Below, piece by piece: positions 14,301-29,050 of a DNA stretch of 64,000 bases. The stretch's first letter is position 1; each line of letters opens with the position of its first letter. This stretch comes from Blastocystis sp. Blastoise (taxonomy: Eukaryota > Sar > Bigyra > Opalinata > Blastocystidae). The notes below the pieces were generated by a model. That model was not told the origin of the DNA. It was given only the letters and a program-made list of their open reading frames with translations, and made no database searches. The position numbers and the translations under genes are program-made. The stretch is from positions 434,501 to 498,500 of the forward strand of contig JBBPEB010000023.1 of assembly GCA_039096225.1 (NCBI GenBank). The letters are read 5' to 3'.

Positions 14301-17106
14301 TTCACCATGTATAAGTTGGTATAAATCATCACAAACACAATGTTTTTATCTAAATGGTAATCATGAATCTTATAATAAATATATATTTGAAATAAAAAAA
14401 ATTAAAGATATGAGTTTATCAAGAATGTCTTTAGGAGAAATATTTTTATATAGTGTTAATATTAATAATGAAAATATAAATCCTTTATCTTATCCTAATC
14501 CTAATATAGAAGGTTATAGAAATATAGAATTAGCTCCTAATATACCTGATTCTTATTATCATTCTTTTACTATTTCTCCTCCTCTTCCTAGTGGAATATC
14601 TATTGATCCTGCTTCTGGTTCTATATATGGTATACCTGAAGTTATTTCACAAACTACTATATATAATGTTACTGCATATAATCTTAGAAATGAAATTGTT
14701 TATACTTCTATTACTATTCGAATTCAAAATTGTTTTGATGAGAATACAACATTATTAACAGTTGAAATTAATGCTGGAAAACTTCCTTCTGGACAAAATT
14801 CATTTATTATTTATCTTAATGATTTAATAAAATATCAAGAGTCTTCTTTTTCTTCTCATTTTACTTCTATTTATAATTATTGTGTTGAATATGGACATTA
14901 TTCATTATTTATTAAAGGTAATAGTGAACATGGATGGAATGGAGCATTCTTAAAAATATATTATCATCATTATGTAGCTTTATTAAATAAACCTATTCAA
15001 TCTGTGAATATTAATAAATATTATTCATTACCTATTTTATATCGAAATATATTTTTCGCTAATTTATGTTATTATCAAATTAATAATAATAATACTATAG
15101 TTGATTTATCATGGACTACAGGTTCTTTAACTCCAGAATGGTCACATAGTATTATTGATATAGATACTATAAATTCAATTACTCAATATTATCGTTATTC
15201 ATTTAATATGAATAGATCTAAGAATTATAATGTATTTAGTTATTCTGTTGCTGTTAATACCGGATGTATTGTATATATAAATGGTATAGAAGTATATCGT
15301 TATAATTTACCAGAAAATAATGTAAATTCAACTACATTTGCTTATTCTATTTCAGATACTATTCAATATGTTGGAGGTAGTTTATCTACACTTGTAGGTC
15401 CTGTTGAATTTTATAATACTAGTAATATATTAGCTGTAGAAATTCATCAAGAATCAGAATATATGCATACACATATATTTAGTGTTAATGGTTTTTTTGT
15501 TGGTGATAATCAGACAATAAGTTGTTTATTTGAAATATCTAGTACAAATAATCAATATTCATCAACTCAACAAGTTACAAATTTATTTGATAATGATTTA
15601 GATACAAAATATTATAATAGTGAGACATGTCTTAATACATATATACAATGGACATTTGTATATCATCGAAAAGAGTATATAAATTATTATATTTTTTATT
15701 CTGCTGATGATTGTAATATACGTCATCCTTCTGGTTGGATTTTAGAAGCTTCTCATAATGATGGAAAATGGACAAGAATACATACAGCAAATAATAATAT
15801 ATTTACACAACCTAAACAAGGTATTGGATATACTATTGCTAATACTAATAGTTATGAAATGTATAAATTTAAGGCAACTGAATGTAATAATACAATGTTT
15901 TCTTCTTCTCAACAGGATGATCAATTATGTATAAATTCTTTTCAATGTTCTGAATTACATTTAGAAACACATTCAGTTAATAATATATGTCTAACAAATC
16001 AAGGATTTCCTGCTGTTTTTGAAAATGAATATTCTTATAAACCCTGTAATCAATATTTTACTGGAAATCAAAAACGATTCTGTTCTCATGGTAGTTTTGG
16101 AGATATTGATACATCTAATTGTATATTAAATCCACCTTCTATATTTTATTATAGTCAATCTAATATTGAATTAATATTATATTCAGAAATAATACCTATA
16201 GAACCTATTATAGATGCTACATCTTTAAAATATACTATAACTCCTTCTCTTCCTAATGGATTATTATTGAATAAACAAACAGGAATTATTTCTGGTACTC
16301 CTTCTAAACAAATTGAAGATACTTATTATAATATTACTTGTCAAAATACTAGTGGTTCTAAACAAACAAGTATACTTATTTCTATTTCTAAACCTGAACC
16401 TTGTTCTGCTGAAGATAATTGGGTAAGTACTCCTGTTTATAATACTGCTTATACTTTTTGTAATAATACAAAATTATATTATCAAAGTCGTTTTTGTAAT
16501 ATTAAAAATAGTAAAGGTAAATGGGATAAAATTAATAATGAATTATGTTTCTATGAATCATTTTCTGGCCAACCTTCTTCTGGTTATAATTATTATAAAT
16601 TTACATTATTAATAACAAATATAACAAATGATTTTACCGCTGAAAATTTATATAATATTCGATATTTATTATCCTCTAAATTAGAAAAATATTATATACC
16701 AAGTACTATGTTTGTAACAGATTCAATTTATCCTACTTTTTATAAAAATCAAGATTCTTTAGCTATTTCTTACACTATACTCGTTTCTTCTTCTTATACT
16801 CAAACAATAAGTGAGGTAATGCCTTATTATATAAATAATAATATGTATAAAGATCTTTATAATAGAGATACTACGTTTAAATGTAGAAATAGTGATTTAT
16901 ATCTTATAAATGAATCTATTGTATCTAATACAAGTATTCTTATAGTTATTATAGTTGTTATTGTAATTATTATCATTATTACAATTATTCTATTATCCTA
17001 TTATTTATATCATTTATTTAAACCTCGACATTTATTAAGAATGCATCGAAATAACCTTGAAAATTTACCCGAATCTCATCATCAATCTGTAGCTAAAGAA
17101 ATTTAA
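11397..17106 (+). CDS. Giant type I surface protein B, tandem paralogue of A
   Basis: Four exons (11397-11442, 11481-11694, 11758-11882, 12026-17106) give exactly 1822 codons, 1821 residues. The N-terminus is a signal peptide (MILLYYMIFLMCSYNG). Module types and order match the neighbour A: GNGW-like, jelly-roll-like ('YINGIEVYRYNLP'), discoidin-like ('INKYTLVSANDHIERSPKI') and putative-Ig-like ('MPSGLTF.TLSGEIYG') units, then two hormone-receptor-like cysteine modules and a final putative-Ig-like module. A membrane helix at about 1765-1793 is followed by a short basic tail of about 28 residues, unlike the long acidic tail of A. Exons 1 and 2 have the same lengths as in A (46 and 214 bases) with identical intron phases, which proves common descent. 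The first intron is only 38 bases. Ligand unknown. Confidence 0.87.
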
Positions 17107-18301
17107 ACTGAACAAATAGCACGTATTTAATAATTATAAATAATTAATATTATTCTCTTCCTTTTCTTTTATTTTTTTGATATATAGTATTAGATTTATT
17201 CATATATGTTATATAATATATATAAAGTTATTATCGATATATCATGTTCTTCTTATAAATATGCTTTATCATATATATATATATATATTTCATTATCTCC
17301 ATTAAAACTTTTACAATGTTTCACTTTCTTCTTTTTTTTTATTCTTTTATTCTTTTATTGATAATTATATTAGTATATCTTTAGAATCATCAACATTAAA
17401 ATTCTTTCTTTTCATTTATTTATTAAAATCAATCCTATTTATATATATATATATACAAAATTATTTTCATCATCATGTTATATATATATATTTTCCCCTT
17501 TTCTTTTAATCGTATTATAATATATCTATATATATAAATTTATTTTTGTTAGTATTTCTATTCAATTATATCTACTTGTATATATAGATTTATATACAAC
17601 TTTTTAATTATTACTATTAAACAATTTTATATATATGTTTTCTTTTGCAATTTTCAAATATATTCTTTTCAAATAAGTTTTCTTTTTCTCATATAAATAT
17701 TTGTTGTTGTTGTTTTTTTTTGGATGCTTTTTTTTCCTTTGTTATCATTTATAGATTTATTTATTTCTTATTATCAAATTTACATGTATTATATATTAGT
17801 TTATTGTTAATAAAACAAATATATTCCTTATTCACTTTTTTAAAGTCTCTAGTCATATTTTAATGTTGGTCTATACACATTTTTAAAAATGTTTCTATAT
17901 TTAAAATATTTTTTAAATTTCAAATTTTTTTTAAATACAATTAAATTCACTTATTAGTTCTCTCTTTCGTAGTTAAAAAAAAATTTCATATGAACAAAAA
18001 CAGGTTTTGTAAACATACTTTGTGTATTTATTATATATAAAAACAGTATACTATATTCTTTTATCAAGCTAATTTTGAGAAACCTGGTAAAAAAAGATAC
18101 TTAACAGTTGTTTTTAATAATAGTATTTAGTAGTAAATATTATGCCTTCAATTAAATAAATATAAAAATCAAATATTAATATAATATATATGGGAATATG
18201 AAATAGTTCTAAAACAGAATAGTATGTTAATTGGAATAAAAAAATTAACAATTAAAAAAAAATCATAATAAAAAGTATTTAAAAATGCTACTATAAATAA
18301 A
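17107..18301. other. Convergent intergenic region
   Basis: Lies between the 3' ends of surface gene B (+) and the PH-SM gene (-). Very AT-rich, with T-rich stretches and TA runs around 17271, 17444 and 17481. The short open frame at 17645-17863 is T-rich and not convincing. It should hold two polyadenylation regions. Confidence 0.6.
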
Positions 18302-20872
18302 TTAATTGGTTAAATGAAGAAGGAAATCAATAATATTATTATTTCGAATAAGAGAAGTAGTAATAATAACAATATCAATAGATAGATTCTTTTTAATTTT
18401 ACGAATAAGTTTTAATTCCTTGAAAGTAAGTCCTCCTAATAAAACGATAAATAGTTTTGATTGTTTTTCACCAATTAATCCTTGTTTTTTAAGAGGAGAC
18501 AGAGGTATAGGATAATCAGAAGGAGGAGTAATAAGAAAAGGAAATAAATTATGATCTAAATAACCACATTGTAATTGCTGTAATATACTTGATAAACTAT
18601 TTGTCATTTGAATTGAATTATCATAAGATTGACGAGAATGTGGCATTATTGAACGATTATATCTTCTATATATAGGGTATTATTATTATTTTGTATTTAT
18701 ATTATATATAATAATTATTATATGTATTATTTTTATTAATAAATATATTATTAATATATACATAAGATTATCTAATGCTTTTATATATTGTTCATTTTTA
18801 AAATTACATCTTGATAAATATTTTGAATAGGTCTCATCATGAAATATAGTTACTATATTATGTTTAATGTAATATATATATATATATATAGGTATTTTAT
18901 TCAATTTTTAATATATATGATATATATATATATACTTTTATAACATAATATATATAACGCTAATAATTTCATTTTTTCGTCATCAGACATACTTATAGCA
19001 GATAAAAATAACTCCATCTTTTCATTTACCTATATATATATATTTAAATATATTATGTATAAGTCTTGTATATATACATATTTTTCATCAACAATATGAT
19101 CTTTATAATGATATAATAATGTTTTTTCTAATTCTATCAAATGAGGTAAATCAATATACTATATATATATATAGCATTTATGTATATATATGTATTATAT
19201 AAATATATATATATACTTCAACTATTCTTCTTAATGAATTTACAATAAATAAATGATTATCCGCATGTTCTCGTATTAATAAGGCATTCTCCAATTTACG
19301 TGACTATATATATATTATTATTATTATTATTATATTTTATAAATAATAGTATTCTATTTATCATTTATTAAATACTATAAATATATATATACCGTACTAT
19401 ATAAGGAGCGAACAGTAGAAGAACGTGAAGTAGCTACATTCATCGTTTGTTCACAAGCAACTAAACTATCACGAAGTTCTATTTCAGCATCTATTTATAT
19501 ACAAATCATGAAATATATTATATATAAAATACTATTAAAGAAGAATAACATTATTAATAAGCATAATATAATATAATAATAATATATATATACCCTCAAT
19601 TGTTTTATCTCTAATAGTACACCAAAGATCACTATGTGGATTAATAGAAGATTGTTCATCGATCCCTCCACATAAATAAGTATATATACTCTCTTTATAA
19701 GTACTGATACGACCATTGGGACTCACATATAAGAAATTGTTTATTAATGACTAAATAATTGATATACATAATATAAAAATCCTTTTATAATAATATTTAT
19801 AATAGGTAATTAATTTTATAATAATATTAAAATAATTTATAATAATATTTATAATAGGTAATTAATTTAATAATAATTAATAATAATTTAAAACACCATA
19901 ATTTCATATAGTGTAAATATATATATACTTCATAAGAATTATCATGTGTGAAGATACTTAATAAATCTCCTTTTCGTGATATAGAAAGAAATGTGGATCG
20001 ATATTCTATTTTCCTAGCACCATGGTACCTATATATATATTATTATTACTATTACTATTATTATATTGCCTTCATTATTTCTATTCAAATAATAATATAT
20101 ATTAATATATTGAATATATATATAAAATAATAATATATATACCAAAAATCAGCATCTTTTCGAACGTGATTATTTAATTCAAAATAAAATTTTCCAGTTA
20201 AATGTCCAGTTATAGGGAAAGAGAGATCGAAACGCAAATATGGATATTCATTTAAAGAAATAATAACAGATATCTATATAATAATATGAATAATATATAT
20301 ATATAAATATGTTATTACTAATTTCTTTATTAATAAACTAATAGCTTTTTCATGAAATTTGTTTGTTCTATCTAATAGAGGTCCTTCTATATCTTCCTAT
20401 ATATATGTAATATATATATATAACATATATATATAATAAATACTAATATATATACCATATTATTTAATAATATAATATCATCATTTATTGTTGTAAAATC
20501 ACCACCAAAAACAATTGGTGGTGTATATATATTCTTTAATAATGTGGAAGAAAACTTTATAATTATTATTATTAATAATAATAATATATATATATACCCA
20601 TTGTTTTCTTTCTTGAGAAGATGGTGAGAGAGTTATATATACAAATATATGCATATATCCTTTTTTTGTTTGTTTTAAATCATCTTTAAAACGATGATAA
20701 CTACTTATTCCATTCTATATATATGTATATATATATAATTATATATTTATATACTTCATAATAAACAGGATTAATAAAATAAATTGCAGTTTTTTCAGGA
20801 TATACACGTCTATTTGGAGATTCAAGCATCTATATATATATATTTAATCCTCATTATATATATATAATATTC

Positions 20873-20904
<32 letters not shown>

Positions 20905-23900
20905 CTTGTAATACATGAACATTTTTCTTTCTTAAATCTGATTTCGTTAATACACAAGTTAAACCATACATTGAAGGCTATATATACATATATAAGAAAT
21001 AATAATCATTTCAAATAAATCTTTAATATATATATATATATATATATATAATAATAATATCTCAAATAAATCTTTAATATATACATATATAAGAAATAAT
21101 AATAATCTCAAATAAATTTTTAATATATATATATATATATATACTCTATCTAGAATGAGTGTAATACTTTTACAATTATCGACGACGCATGCGTCAATCG
21201 CTTCTAAATATCGAGAACGAATAATAACAGAGAGTGGCATATAAAATGTTCTTTCTATATATAATAATAATAATAAATAGAAGAATAATAAAACAATAAT
21301 ACTTTGAATAAGATCAAATTCTGGATTAAAATATTGAATAGCACCTTCTGCAGAAAGACTATATATAATAATAATAATAATAATAACAAATATACATATT
21401 TTCAGTATTTTCAAATGTTTTTCTTTTACTTGTCATATTTATTATATCAAAAGCTTCTATATATATTAAGTATAATATACTTAATACATAGAATCATACT
21501 TTGAAGTTCTTTATCTTCTTCTTCTTTTATTATATTCTTATTTATTTGATCATTTTGAGCTTCTTTCTTACCCTCCTCTACTATATATATTAATAACAAT
21601 AATAATAACACAAGAATATAAAAAAAAACTTATATATACATATATATACATAAAATATTTTGAATCCCTTTACCTCCTTCTACTCCATTATTTTTATATA
21701 AAGAATCATGATTATTTTCAATTTGAGATTGTTCTTCTTTATTATTACATATTTGTTTATTATTCTGTGTATATATATTAGATGAATTCTCTTTGATTTG
21801 TATATTGGATATTGAATCATTATTGATTGTATTTCCGTGATTATTCTTATCTTTAGAGAGGTTATCTAATGAATATTTCTCATTTGAATCATCTAGAAGT
21901 GATTCATTATGATTATGATTAAAATATACCTGATTATTATTATTATTATTATTCATTTCTTTATCATCACCAATCTCTATATGAATATATTTATTATTAT
22001 GATTTCTATTTAATTTCATATCTTCATGATTCTTAGAATATTCAATTGGAATACTATTCGGTTTGGGAGAAGGAACAATAACATAATCATTTACTGTATT
22101 ATTATTCATATATTTATGAGCATCTTGTGATTTTAATAAACTATTCTTATTCTTCTTATTCTTTATCGAATTCTTATGAATATCTTCTATATATATTTCA
22201 TTATTAATAGACTCATTCTCATATGTTTTATCTAAACTTTGTTTTTTATATTCTTTTTCATTCTCTATATATTCATCATCTTCATATAATATTGAATCTA
22301 TATCTAGACCCATTGAAGATATATACTGTTTCTTATTATAAAATTGCTCTTTTTCTTTTATTTCATTTTCTTCTTGTTTTAATATATATTCATCATTAGT
22401 AGATATCACTTTTAAATCCTTATTTTGATTTATATCTGTAGAATAATGATTTAGATTATTATTATTATCCTCTTTAATATTTTTATTTCCTTTTAAATCA
22501 TTAGATTCAGAAATAGGTTCCAAAGGAACACAATTTGTTTCTCCTAATTTACATAAATTATATCGTTCACTTTTTGTTTTTAAAATAGGACGTTTTTTAA
22601 ATGTAAATAATGAAATAGTATCATATTCTAAAGGTAAGTGATTATCAATAGATATATTATTTGGAAGAAAAGAAGAAGAAGAAGAAATGCTTTTATTTGT
22701 TTGAAAAGGAATAGAAGAAGATATATTCTTATTTAATAAAGGAGAAGAAACAGTAGTAGTAGTAGAAGAAGATAGATTTGAGTCTATTAAAGAAGAAGAA
22801 GAAGAATTATAAGTAGATACATTCGAATCTACTATAGAAGGAGAGATTTCATTTATTTCTGAAGATTCATGAACAGAATCGTGATTCTTTGAAGATATAT
22901 TTGATGTTAATAAAGGGTTTATATAACTTGAATTTGGTAGAATAATAGATTTATTGGAATTATCTTGAGATAATGATAGATTGAGATTTGAATCTATATT
23001 TGTATTTATAGGATTGTTTAAAGAAGAAGATACAGGTTTTATAAGCGAATTTTGATCTATATTATTATTATTATCATTATGAATCTCATTATTATGATTA
23101 ATAGAAGAAGTATTAGTATTATTTATTACTGTTATTTCTTCATAATCATCATCAGAAGGAGATGTATATATATATGGAGATATAGTATGAGAATAATCAG
23201 GATTAGCATGTAATAATACATTAGATGAAGAGGAAGAAGATGATTGTGAAATAGTATTATGATTTGTAGGAATAGCAGTTGATGGAGATAGGAGTATATT
23301 ATTATTCGGATTCTGATTATGAATCATATCATATTTATTTGAAGAATGTATATTATTATTCTTTATATTTAAATAATCATTATTACCGACATAATAATAA
23401 GGTTTTGCATAATAATTATCTATATTATTATACATATATAGAGATTGAGGAGATACAGGAGTCGAAGGAGATGTTTGAATAATATGTAATGCATTGTTAT
23501 TGTTATTATTAATATTATTTATAGTAACATTAGAAGAAGAAGAAGGAGGAATAGAAGAAGAAGAATTAGGATTATTCACTAAACATGGGATAGTAACGTA
23601 GGAAGGTCAATTATGATATGATTATTATTAATAAATATATAACAATTATATTGATTAATTGAGTTATTATTTTTTTAAGGAGGTGAGGGATCCATAATAA
23701 GTAAATTAAAACAAATAATATAATATATAATATATATATAATAATTATATACTATCATAATGATTATGTTCCATGAGTAGATTTGGATCTGTAACGTTTC
23801 GAATACTTTCTTGTTTGATTGGCTGCTTTGAAACACTATTCGATTCATCAGCAAAAGTAGATATATCTAGATCAGAAAATATCTATAATACTTATGATTA

Positions 23901-24677
23901 CTTATATATACTTTTTTCATCTTCATTATATAAAATAGAATCTTCTTTTTCTTGAATTTCCTTACGATTATCAACTTTTTCTTCTTCGTTTTCCTTATTT
24001 CTTATCTTTTTATTCTTTATTTTCTTTTGTTTTTTACTTTTAATAAAATTATCATTTGATAATTCTATTTCTTTACTTGCAGATTGACGATATTTTATTT
24101 GCTTTTTCATTCTCTTCTTTAATTTATAATCATGGTATTTTTGTTTTATTCTTTGAATCCATCTTATCAACCAATTCTTCTTCTTATTATTATTATTATT
24201 CTTATTAAGTATATCCTTTGAATATTCTTGTTTTTCTATATTATTATTATCTTCATCAGAATTTAAAGACAAAGAAGATGATAAAACTGGATTCTTTTTA
24301 GATACTATATTTATACATAATAAAACTAATATATACATATATACACTTAAGTTTCTTAAATTCTTTTTGATCAACAACAATTTCATCATTATTCCCTTGG
24401 TTTTTCTTTATTTTTTTCTTATTATTGTTATATTTATGTTTATTATAGAGTAATCTATTCAATAAAACAGAATAATCAACAGAATCTATAAATAGAGTAG
24501 TATAGTCATTATAAATAATTCTTATTTTATTATATAGTTATAATAATATGAAGACTTTTTTATGTGTTATATATATATAATATTATATATATATATGTAC
24601 TATCCATTTCTATATATCCTATTCCTTGATTTTTCTTTAATTCATATAAAGAAGGTTCATATGTAAAATCATTAATT

Positions 24678-24739
<62 letters not shown>

Positions 24740-25872
24740 TGAAGATTCGAATTGTTTATTATAGGATCTCTTTAATGGTGATGTTATTTGAGGAGAAGAA
24801 GGAGATATATCTTCTTCTTCTACTGGAGTTAATACTATATATATATATAGAATATATAGAATATTATTTTTATAATATATTGAATATTATTTTTATAATA
24901 TATTGAATACTATTTTTATAATATATATATAATATTATTATAATTCTAATTATGTATAAAAAACAATAATTATTATAAAATATAGTTGAATACAATTCGA
25001 TGAGTTCGAAACAGATAATTGTTTATTTACAAATAAACTTGGAGAAGGAATATAATTATTTTTTGTACTTCTTTGTTTTCTATATTTTCGTTGTAATTCA
25101 GAAGCACTAAAAGAAGAATCATCTTCATTCATAGAATATCCAGGAGTACTACATATAGAATAATAATAGAAAATATTATATAATAATAATATAAAAAAAA
25201 AATATAATAATAATATTAAAAAGAATATATAATTATAACATTAAAAACAATAATTAATATAATAATAATAAAAAACAAATCATAATCATTACTCTCTATA
25301 TTCTATTTAAATAATAATAATTATCAACTATACCTTGAATAGTCATCATTTGGATTTGTAAAATCTGTTTCAATTGTCAGTTTTTTCTTCTTTCTATATT
25401 AAATATTAGTTAATACAGATATTTTTATACTATCAAATTAACAGTAAATACATTTTAGTTTGAGAAGAATGAGCTACTGGATACTTTAACGCATTAATTG
25501 TCGACATGATTTTCTCAGCCCAAAGAGATAAATCTTGACGACTTTCCGAACGAAGACATAATGTATCGTTTTTATCATTAAATATTCTTAAAGTGTAATA
25601 CTTATAATCATACCTAATAAAAAAATTAAAATATGAAGAAAATATTTATTTTTTTACTTATCTTTTACTGTAGAATAACTAGTTAGTTGAAATATCATTT
25701 TTGCATCTAAAACAGAGCTTCCTATTCTTCGTGAAGTAATTATTCCATCGGAATACAAAGTGATTGTTCTATACTCTCACAAAAATTGCATTGAAAATAT
25801 ATACCGTTTCTTCCACAGATGCGAAACATATCCGCGCTTCATTAAATCATTTTCATATACAACATAAGCCAT
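18302..25872 (-). CDS. PH domain - Asn/Ser-rich linker - Sec1/Munc18 (SM) protein
   Basis: I read 28 exons whose phases agree at every junction, about 1,800 residues. The start at 25872 gives 'MAYVVYENDLMKRGYVSHLWKKR', the first strand of a PH domain that ends with 'LSLWAEKIMSTI' (exons to about 25450). A basic, Asn/Ser-rich linker follows, including an Asn run at 24683-24740 and exon 21650-23578 (642 residues). The last ~600 residues, from about 21360, form an SM protein: 'RSRYLEAI...LILDR', 'KTAIYFINPVY', 'LSISRKGDLLSIFTHDNS', 'DLWCTIRDKTIEG', 'DDEKMKLLALYIL' and C-terminal 'FIVLLGGLTFKELKLI'. SM proteins clasp SNARE bundles during membrane fusion; PH domains bind phosphoinositides. Which SM class (Sec1, Sly1, Vps45, Vps33) is unclear. 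If the long linker exon instead ended a separate gene at 21630, the SM gene would start near 21450. Confidence 0.7.
19780..19892. repeat. Intronic duplicated AT block
   Basis: Intron of the PH-SM gene. Two copies of a block containing 'TTATAATAGGTAATTAATTT' separated by AT-rich sequence. Confidence 0.65.
20995..21135. repeat. Intronic tandem repeat, three copies
   Basis: Intron of the PH-SM gene. Three copies of a unit with 'CAAATAAATCTTTAATATAT' followed by TA runs and 'AGAAATAATAAT'. Confidence 0.75.
24683..24740. repeat. Trinucleotide run coding for polyasparagine
   Basis: About nineteen TTA/ATT triplets on the + strand, read on the - strand as AAT codons: an Asn run in the linker of the PH-SM protein. 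Confidence 0.9.
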
Positions 25873-26299
25873 GTTGTGTTTTTGATGTTGACTTTAAATT
25901 AAATATGAAAAGCCGTGTATAGTTGTTTTGATATTCTATTACTTTAAAATTAATACTTCGATAGTTGCTTACAAAAAAATCATTATTATTTTGAACACGC
26001 AATTGAATTTTGTTTATTTTATGCAGTTAAACAATAGTATTGACTGTCAAAATAAAGATATTATATTCTAGTGATAATATTGGATATTAGTTTTAGCATA
26101 AATAAACGATATATATGTTCATTCTTAAAATGAGGATAATTACAACAAGAAAACAAATAGTATTATAAAAAAAAAATCTTTCATCATAGATTAATTTGTG
26201 AAACACGCAAAAAAAGATGAAAAAAAAAAAAGCAATACATATATTATACAAAATAAAAAACAACATATATGTAGGTAGAATTTATGGAAACAATAAGAA
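25873..26299. other. Spacer upstream of PH-SM gene
   Basis: Separates the start of the PH-SM gene from the stop of the kinase gene, both on the - strand. A-rich runs at 26167-26175 and 26220-26230. No coding frame. Confidence 0.6.
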
Positions 26300-29003
26300 T
26301 TATAAGTAAGCTCGAATAACAAACATGGATTTAATGCATATTATATGGTTATTTTCTGGATAGATTTTATCAAATAATTCACAGAATATAGGATACTCTT
26401 GGAATGGTGAATCTTCTTGTTTATAATGAAAAACCATCGATTCATGACTTCCTCTGTAAACAATGCATAAAGTTTCATTTCCTAACATTATTAATGCTCC
26501 AGGTTGAGTATATGTAAAGAATGAAGATTTTCTGGTATCATCAAGATTATAAAAATGAAATAATTGTTTTTCGCATTCATAAGTAAATAAGAAAACAGAA
26601 GTATCATAAATTATTTTATTTTCTGGTTCATGAATACACTCAGCAGTTGATTCCTTATTAGCCTTACACTCATAATCTATATGTATTATATATATATTAA
26701 AAAAATTTTTATATATTTTAAACACTATTAATATATATATATAGACTAAAAAAAACTATATACAATAATATTTTGGTTTACATTGTAAATGTTCTGTATA
26801 AAAGCCAAAATAGATTCCAGCATCTTTTTCATCTTTTTTTGTATGAAATATTAATATATATGGCAAACCATCATATATATAAGGTTGAATATCTGCAACT
26901 GGATTGTTTTCTTGTTCATTAATTCTATAAAAATAGTATAGGTAACTCTTAATAAATTAAATATATATTTATATATTTTTTCAAATATAAATTAAAGAAA
27001 AAAACAATAAATATTAAAAAAAAAATTAAAAAATAGAAAAATATTAACAATAATATTATTATACTCATGATAATATAATATAGACCAATTTGGCTCATAT
27101 TGATGTTCATTAATTCTTTTAATAATATCACATATAAAATAATGAGCATTATTTTTAGATAATATAGATGAAAAATCATCTCTGTTGTAATTAAAATTAG
27201 TTATATTATTCTTTGTATAGAGTGATATTCTTTCAAGAGAATTATTATGATTATCAGGTTCTTGAATAGTATAAGAAGGTTGTTCCGTCGATGTATATTG
27301 TGAATTAGAAGAATTATTATTATTATTTGAAGAAGTAGATGTATTTAAAAGAGATTTATTAGAGTTATTAAAAGAAGATTGTGAAGAGTAAAAAGACATT
27401 ATGGAAGGTTGTCGATCATGATTTGGAGAGAGAGGTATAGGAATAGAAGGAGTTGAATTTGCACGATCTATGTTAGTCATATTATTTGTATTAATTGAAT
27501 AAATAGTTGAGCCACTATAATTATTAGCAGTAGGAGTATTAATAGAAGGAATATTAGTAGGAGTATTAATAGTAGGAGTATTAATAGAAGGAATATTAGT
27601 AGGAATATTATTAGTAGAAGTATTATTGTTAGTAGGAATATTAATAGAAGGAATACTAAATGAAGGACTATTATTAGGCATATAACTAGTAGGAGTATTA
27701 TTATTAGACATATAGTTAGTAGGAATATTAGTAGAAGGAATATTAAAAGAATGATTATTATTAGGCATATAATTAGTAGGAGTATTAATAGAAGGAATAT
27801 TAGTAGGAGTATTATTATTGGGCATATTGTTAGGACGATTATAATTAGTAGGAGTATTATTAGTAGGAGTATTATTATTAGTAGGAATATTGTATATAGG
27901 ACTATAATTAGTAGGAATATTAAGATGAGTAAAACGATTAAGAGATATTTCAGAATGAGAATTTATGTGGTTTGATTGTGAACCTGCTATATTATTTTGA
28001 GTATTTATAGGTATACAACCAGTGGAAGATTGATTATATGTATCATACATACTAGAATTAGCAGGATTTCTATTATTATTTGCCTGCATAGATTGATTAG
28101 AAGATAATGATCGATTGGAATTGTCCATAGTATCATATAGACTCGTATTACTCATATTATTATTCATATTATAATTATAATTATTATTCATATAATTATT
28201 ATTCATATAATTATTATTCATATAATTATTATTCATATAATTATTATTCATATTATTATTATTCATATTATAATTATAATTATTATTCATATTATTATTA
28301 TTCATATTATTCATATTATTATTATTCATATTATAATAATCATTATTATTATTATTACTGTTTTGTTCACTATATCTATATATATAAATACTAAATACTA
28401 TATATGTAATATATATACGGTTTAATTAAGTATTTTGTTACTAGACATTCGTTTATATTAATTTTCTTATTATCCAACTTTTGTAATGGTCCTTTTGATA
28501 TTATATTAAGAGGATTACAATTCTTTATTTGTTCAATCTATAATAAAATAATACTTATTATTATTATATGAATTTATGTTTAGTTACATACAAATATTTT
28601 CTCTTCTTCAGATGTCGATTGTTGGCCATTATTTTTCTATATACATAAAACCTAAAAATGTATTTAAAAAAATATACATCATCATAATCATAAAAACTTT
28701 CGGTTATTTTTTTTTCTTTTTTAAACTGTTTTGAATATAAGTCATAATGTTTGTCTTTTTCCTAAAAATATATATATATAACAAGTATATATAATAAATA
28801 TATAGTATATATACATTTAATAATTTAAATAGAAGTTCTGATGGATACAGTCTGGCTGTATATAATTGTATACAATCTTCTATAATACTCTTTATACTGC
28901 TCAACAAATGCAATTTTTCAATATCCACTTTATCATCTCTTTTTTTTTCTTCACTAATTGCTTTTTCTAGAAAGGCCATATCTAATTGAAAATGTTCACT
29001 GGA

Positions 29004-29050
<47 letters not shown>

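Noticed and set aside
17645-17863. Phe/Leu-rich open frame in the convergent spacer
   Set aside because: Its hydrophobicity follows from T-rich DNA; no start context, splicing or homology.
20959-21414. Single-exon 151-codon - strand gene
   Set aside because: It reads through two introns with TA runs; only two pieces (about 21145-21255 and 21300-21360) are exons of the SM domain.
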